64,000 bases of DNA from Apoderus coryli (taxonomy: Eukaryota; Arthropoda; Insecta; Coleoptera; Attelabidae). Made by a program: the position numbers and the translations under genes. The notes beneath the pieces were generated by a model. That model was given only the letters and a program-made list of their open reading frames with translations. It was not told the DNA's origin and did not search any database. This document shows positions 58,658 through 64,000 of the stretch, one piece after another. Every line of letters starts with the position of its first letter. The first letter of the stretch is position 1. The stretch spans positions 17,366,260 through 17,430,259 of the forward strand of contig OU452205.1 of the NCBI GenBank assembly GCA_911728435.2, given 5' to 3'.

Positions 58658-61532
58658 GGTCGTTGTCCAATGGTAGTAATTATGATCAACATGTTTATTG
58701 TATATATCAAAATGCTAGAGGATTAAATACTAAAATAGATACACTGGTGGCCGCTTTGAGTGAATCAGAGTATGACATTGTGATGCTCACAGAGACATGG
58801 TTACATGACAGTGTAAAAAATTCTGAACTTTTTTCCGATAATTATCAGGTGTTTCGGAAGGACAGAAACTTTGGGGTGGTTGATCTGGAAAGGGGTGGAG
58901 GGGTATTATTGGGAGTTAAAACTAGCATTAGTACTCGAAAAATTGATTCATCTTCATTTGACATAAATTTTCCTGAAATAGATTTTCTAGTTTGTAAATG
59001 CTCTATACAATTTGTGGTCTATTATATTCTGCTAGTTTATATTCCTCCATCATTACCGAGTAATATTCTGGAATCATTTTTGGAATCGATTGAACATTTC
59101 GATGTATTGCATAATAATAATATATTATTTGTAGGAGATTTTAATATAAGTACATATGTTGATAACAATGTGAACAATAGGGATGTATACACGATGGTGA
59201 ACTTCCAGAGCTTTTATAATTTAGTACAGCACAATACTATACTAAATACAAATAATCGAATATTGGATTTAGTTCTGTCAAACAGCACATGTGCTGTCAA
59301 ACATGAAGAATGCCCTCTAGTCCCAGAAGATAGTCATCACCCTAGTCTTAATATTAGTTTTTCTAAATTATTTCAAAAAAACTGTAAATTTAAAGCAAAC
59401 AAGGAACTAAAGACTTATAATTATAAGAGGGCAGATTTTCTGTCATTGTATAGCTCGGTCCTTGATGCTGACTGGTCAAAACTGTATAGAATGGATGATG
59501 TCAACTTGGCTCTCGATGAATTCTACTCAAACTTATATTCTGTGATTGATCAACATGTCCCACCATATAAAAATTTTTCTCGTAATTTTCCATCATGGTA
59601 CACATCTTCCATTATAAAAAATATTAAACAAAAAGAAAAATTTCTTAAAAAATATAAAAAGAAAGGTGATCAATATTATTTAGAAAAATTTAGATCACTT
59701 CGATTACAAATCAAAAGTGATACTCGAACTGCTTATAAAAACTATATTGAAAGAATCCAAAACAATATCAAAAATGAACCAAGGGAATTCTGGAAATATT
59801 TTCATTCAAAAAGTAACACGTCGAGGGTACCAGGGGTAATGACGTATAATGATATGGAATACAACAATCCTCAGGATATAGTTGATAATTTTGCAAAGTT
59901 TTTTGAAAGTGTGTATATCCATTCGTCAGAAAGTCTGGATGAACCGCGATTTTCATCTTGTGTGGACCCAGTCAGCATTGAAATTATAACTGAGAATGAA
60001 ATTTTAATAGCGGGTAAAAATCTCAAGAATAAACTGACTTCTGGACCTGATGGTATACCATCGTTTTTGGTTAGGGATTGTGTTCCGGTTTTGGTTGGCC
60101 CCTTATGTTTTATTTTTAATTTGGCTATAAATAGTGGTGTATTTCCAACTGAGTGGAAAAAGTCGAGGATTGTACCAGTGTTCAGGTCGGCGGATAAATC
60201 AAATATTGACAACTACAGGCCTATATCAATTCTGTCAAATTTTTGTAAGATCTTTGAAACTGTATTGTTTGGTCGCATCTATCCCTCTGTCCGAAACATG
60301 ATCACACCAATTCAGCACGGATTCATGTCAAAGAAATCCACAATAAGTAATTTAACTTTAATATCACAAAGTATCTCAGAGGTGATTGACAGTGGTGGTC
60401 GGATAGATGTGATCTACACGGACTTCGCGAAGGCGTTTGACAGGGTGGATCATGGCAGATTGCTAATGAAATTGGCAAGTTCGGCTTTGTTAAGGACTTG
60501 CAAATCTTTTTGAAATCTTATCTGTTGGAAAGAGAACAGATTGTGTCACATAACGGTTACAGATCGGTTCCCTTCCATGCAGTTTCTGGAGTTCCTCAAG
60601 GTTCAAACCTTGGGCCCTTATTGTTTTTATTGTTTGTTAATGATTTGGAGGAAAGACTGACCTGTGGCAAGTTAATGTTTGCTGACGACTTAAAAATGTT
60701 TCTTCAAATAGAAAATATTAATAATTGTAATGAGCTTCAAGCAAATTTGAATCATGTATCGGAATGGTGTCACACTAACCATTTATCTCTTAATCCAGCA
60801 AAATGTAAAATCGTGATGTATACAAAGAAAAAACAAAATATTCAATATAACTACAGCATAAATGGCACAGCCATAACATCCTCTGAGACAGTGACTGATC
60901 TGGGAATCATCTTTGACTCTAAACTTAGTTTTGCTGAACACATATTAACTAAGACAGTGGAAGCCAATAAAACCTATGGTTTCATTATGAGAAATACAAA
61001 AGGCTTCAATAATATTCTTGCTTTACAAATTCTTTTTTCTACATACATTCGGCCTAAGCTTGAATACGGTTCGTTAGTCTGGTACCCTATATATAATGTT
61101 CATAAAGTTGCAATTGAAGAAATGCAGCGTAAATTTCTTAAACATCTTGTGTATAAGGAAGATGGAATATATCCTGAAAGGGGAGTTGACTATAATATAT
61201 TGTTGACTAGATTTGATATGCGGAGCTTGGAAAAGAGAAGCATTTTGAATTCAATTGAGTATTTGTATAAGCTTCTACATGGAAAGGTTGACTGTTCTGA
61301 AATGTTAATGAATATAAATATTAATGTTCCGAGATTTGAAACTAGATACAGTTCAACTTTTCACATTGCGAGAGCAAGAACCAATGTGTTGCTCCGTTCT
61401 CCTGTCAATATTATGTGTGGTAATTATAACTTAATTTGTGCAGACTGTGACATTTTCAATTCTGAGATGAGAGAGGTTCTGGAAGTTGCCATCCAACACT
61501 TATATATATACTTATATAGGTACTCATTTTAG
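58645..61532 (+). pseudogene. jockey-like LINE ORF2, one frameshift
   Basis: Frame 1 (open from 58645; no AUG before the first conserved block IYQNARGLNTK) holds the endonuclease (MLTETWLHDS, FRKDRN, RGGGVLLGV, YIPPSLPSN, VGDFNIS, ILDLVLSNST, PEDSHHPSL) and the first half of RT ([43 protein letters not shown]). A one-base loss near 60474 switches to the frame ending 61532, with motif B (SGVPQGSNLGPLLF), the catalytic MFADDLKMF and the C-terminus. Everything expected is present, so apart from the frameshift the gene is full length. Confidence 0.88.
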
Positions 61533-61754
61533 TTTTATTTATTTTGTGCATTGGTGAATTATGATTTAGGTTTAAAATTAAAATTTAAAATTATTAAATT
61601 ATTTGTCCTGTAAAGGGTTTTGTACTGTTGGGCAAATAAAGGCTATTATTATTATTAAAGGCTATGATTATTACTTTATTAGTTTCTCTAGGAAATCTGA
61701 TTCGGTTAACTTGAAAAAAGCAACTCCCATAAATGTTACTTTAAGATCTTTTTA

Positions 61755-62515
61755 TCTTTTACTTAATAATCTCGATCAGTCGATCAACAGAAACAGCTCT
61801 TAATCAGGCTTTGGACAACCTTTACCAGTTACACAATAATAAGAAAATAACTCAGGCGTTTGATTCGATAAGCCATGATCTTTTGTTTCTGAAACTGAAT
61901 GCTGTTGGTATAAGAGAAACAGCGGCCGCATGGATACGTAGCTATCTTACACAGCGTACACAGGTGGTTGAAATTGCGGGTGTCCGTTCGAGGTCCGAGA
62001 TCGTGAGCAGTGGGGTGCCGCAGGGCTCCTGTCTCTCACCTACCTTGTTCAATGTTTTTATTGACGATATCTCTGAAGTTCTGGGTATTTTTGGATATCC
62101 CATTCTTTATGCAGACGATACTAGTGTTTTTATTTCAACCAAGGATGAAGCAGGGTTAGTTCAGGCTGCCAACGTGGTGACTGGGGCGATGTATCGGTGG
62201 TGTGAGTATAACGGACTTACCCTTAATGCATTAAAAACGGTTGCTCTGCCTATATCTATAGCAAACAACATCAGCAATAAGAGTTATCTGATAAGTATAG
62301 GAGGTGAGTCTATAAAAAATGTGAGTAATACCAAATGTCTGGGAGTGTATACAGACAGCAAACTGATCTGGGACATACATATTGACACCATACTACCAAA
62401 AGTCAGTAGCTGTGTGTTTCTGATAAAGAATATTAGAGGTACTGTATCAACCAGCATTCTGAAATTGATATACTTCGGCTTAGTCCAGTCTACCTTGTCA
62501 TATGGAATGAAGTAG
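61755..62515 (+). pseudogene. LINE reverse transcriptase fragment (YADD type)
   Basis: Starts within RT (SRSTETALNQALDNLYQLHN), loses a short segment before QAFDSISHDL (motif A), then has motif B ([18 protein letters not shown]), the catalytic LYADDTSVFI box and the thumb (TKCLGVYTDSKLIWDIHID). It ends abruptly at 62515, where a different LINE begins. Truncated on both sides; a CR1/R1-like relative with YADD rather than FADD. Confidence 0.8.
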
Positions 62516-63525
62516 GTAAGTGTGCGGTCATGTTGTTTGGGAGGAGAAAGGATGCGGATAGTTTGAGGCATTTAGTCAACATCACAATCAATGGCTCTCC
62601 TGTTGAGGTCAAGACAGAGGCGAGGAATTTGGGGTTGATTTTGGATAACGGCCTGAGATTTGAGCAACATGTCGCCACATGCACAAAAAAGGCTGTTGGG
62701 TGTCTAAAGTTGTTGCATAGCTCTCGATATCTCCTTAGCCCGAAGGTAAAATTATTATTGTGCGACTCTATGGTTCTCTCCAAGTTTAAGCACTGTGACC
62801 TTGTATATGGACCTTGTTTGACTGCTGGGGTTTCTGCTAGTATCCAGAAAATCCAAAAGTATTGTCTTCGATTTGCATATGGGATAAAAAGAAGTAGACC
62901 TATCAGTCACAAATTGAAAGATGCTGGTTGGTTGGACATGAAAAACAGACGCTGTTTTTACCATAAACTAGTTAAAACGCAAACACCGGCTTACTTATAC
63001 CATAAAATACAATTTCGTACGGACGTTCACAATCTAAACTTGCGACATAAAGGTAAACTAACGCCACCAATACATAGAACTGGAATTTTCGAACGGTCAT
63101 TTACATACGATATTGCTAATGTTTATAATGACTTGCCTCGCTGCCTGCTCGAATCTAGTCTGTATAAATTTAAGGTAGAATTACGAAAAGAATTGTTTAA
63201 CAGTTCAAAATTTTGAAAAAAAAATATATTTGTCTTTTTTTTTGTCTTATGACAAATAAGTATTTAAATGAATTAATTAATTGTTCGCCTAGTAACTTTT
63301 TGTGTTTTTTTTCTGTTTCTTCGTTGGGACAATTAGTAATAGAATTAGGTAGATTTATATTTTTTTTTCCAAGGATAAGTGTTAAGACAGATGAGGCATG
63401 CACATTGCATGCCTTAAGCTGCACTCATGCCTTTTCAATTGTGTATTATTGATTGTTTGATTTATTGATTTTTTTTTAAATGTACGCAATTTGAATAAAG
63501 ACTATTATTATTATTATTATTTTTT
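62516..63525 (+). mobile_element. 5'-truncated LINE, RT C-terminus plus 3' UTR
   Basis: From about 62516 the frame reads KCAVMLFGRRKDADSLRHLV, then ARNLGLILDNGLRFEQH and CLKLLHSSRYLLSPKVKLLL, ending at 63216 (KFKVELRKELFNSSKF). This is the thumb and C-terminal region of a CR1-like RT; no catalytic box is included. The 3' UTR contains TGCACTCATGCCTTTTCA and ends in GAATAAAGACT-(ATT)n at about 63492-63525. It appears inserted in or fused to the RT fragment just upstream. Confidence 0.78.
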
Positions 63526-63677
63526 ACATCCTTCTACTTTCTTCCAGATAGGAGAAATTCTGCAGTGGGGTTTGATAACCAATCACTACAGATTTGTTTT
63601 AACACGGTAAGTACTTCTAGGATTTCATTAAGTACGCTCCAGATAGAATTAATAATAATAATTATTATTATTATATT

Positions 63678-64000
63678 TTGGGTAGGAGCCGGTGGATCAG
63701 GGCCCAAAAAAAGGTTATAAGAGCAATACAAAAAAATCCTCAGACAGCATCATGTAGGGAACATTTTGTGAATTTGAAAATAATGACTTTTCCTTGCCTC
63801 TACATGTACGCACTCATAATTCATATAAAAAACAAAGTGAATCGTTGTTTAAAAGAGAATATGTTCACAATTATGGCACTAGAAACAAAAATAACCTTGT
63901 TTTGTCATTTTCTAGACTAAGTATTGGTCAGAAAAATCCTAACTATATCGGCGTAAAGTGTTATAATAAGATTCTGAAAATTAACAAATTTAAAAACCTA
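63678..64000 (+). pseudogene. LINE RT C-terminal relic at the window edge
   Basis: The frame from about 63690 reads IRAQKKVIRAIQKNPQTASC, then MTFPCLYMYALIIHIKNK. After a frameshift near 63860 another frame gives LVLSFSRLSIGQKNPNYIGV and KCYNKILKINKFKN, running off the end. Typical C-terminal domain of CR1/I-like RTs, continuing beyond 64000. Confidence 0.65.

Larger units (their letters stand above)
57660..61655 (+). mobile_element. full-length jockey-like LINE, frameshifted
   Basis: 5' UTR from about 57660-57670 (GGTCAGGGCCGTACTCGGTG), ORF1 57732-58657 with one frameshift, ORF2 58645-61532 with one frameshift, 3' UTR, and a terminus GCAAATAAAGGC-(TTA)n at about 61632-61655. The order and the ORF1/ORF2 overlap parallel the element at 50-54 kb, but the sequences differ enough to be separate families. 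Located upstream of the visible transporter exons, antisense to that gene. Confidence 0.85.

Noticed and set aside
63650..63680. (AAT)n/(ATT)n tract as a LINE tail
   Set aside because: It precedes rather than follows an RT fragment on the + strand and the flank on the other side has no 3' UTR features, so it is treated as a plain microsatellite.
1..64000. CRISPR arrays, telomeric TTAGG arrays, rRNA
   Set aside because: No regularly spaced short repeats with unique spacers, no TTAGG runs, and no rRNA-like conserved segments were seen.

Overview
This window looks like insect nuclear DNA. It is AT-rich, has spliced genes with very long introns, and is packed with transposon families common in insects: Tc1/mariner elements with TACAGGGTG ends, pogo, copia, and many jockey/CR1-like non-LTR retrotransposons. 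A beetle or another insect with a large, repeat-rich genome is plausible, but nothing here fixes the order. There is no bacterial-style gene organisation, no rRNA and no convincing intact tRNA gene.

Two host genes are visible and they converge. (1) On the + strand, a dual-specificity phosphatase of the DUSP14/18/21 type has three exons (971-1074, 11170-11461, 35102-35428) whose splice phases agree, giving a 240-residue protein. Its introns are about 10.1 and 23.6 kb and consist largely of transposons. (2) On the - strand, the last four exons of an SLC17-type membrane transporter (sialin / inorganic phosphate cotransporter group) lie at 54718-54972, 45061-45337, 44885-45008 and 43308-43523, again with consistent phases. 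Its N-terminal exons must lie beyond the right edge.

Layout. 1-500: dead mariner. 1390-4318: inverted-repeat element filled with ~0.78-kb tandem repeats. 4520-8377: remains of transposases. 8378-10983: unclassified inverted-repeat element rich in TTTATAAA. 11704-14776: copia element with apparently identical LTRs but a deleted body. 17201-18019: odd element with palindromic hairpins. 18110-18870: degenerate array. 22814-25523: DD41D Tc1/mariner element with very long terminal repeats. 26646-29722: pogo-like element. 30-34 kb: LINE fragments. 34324-34550: a repeat carrying a near-textbook hammerhead ribozyme. Between the two genes: a - strand jockey-like LINE (36193-39600) and + strand LINE pieces (40.1-43.1 kb). 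46850-47580: second member of the hairpin-element family. 49.9-54.0 kb: a nearly intact jockey-like LINE antisense inside the transporter intron. 56.8-64 kb: four more LINE copies or fragments.

Most coding potential therefore belongs to mobile elements. The items most worth pursuing are the hammerhead ribozyme, the hairpin-element family with parallel architecture at 17.2 and 46.9 kb, and a perfectly phased A-AAA-AAC slippery heptamer placed directly before the ORF1 stop of the 50-kb LINE, where ORF2 is open in the -1 frame and has no AUG upstream of its first endonuclease motif.
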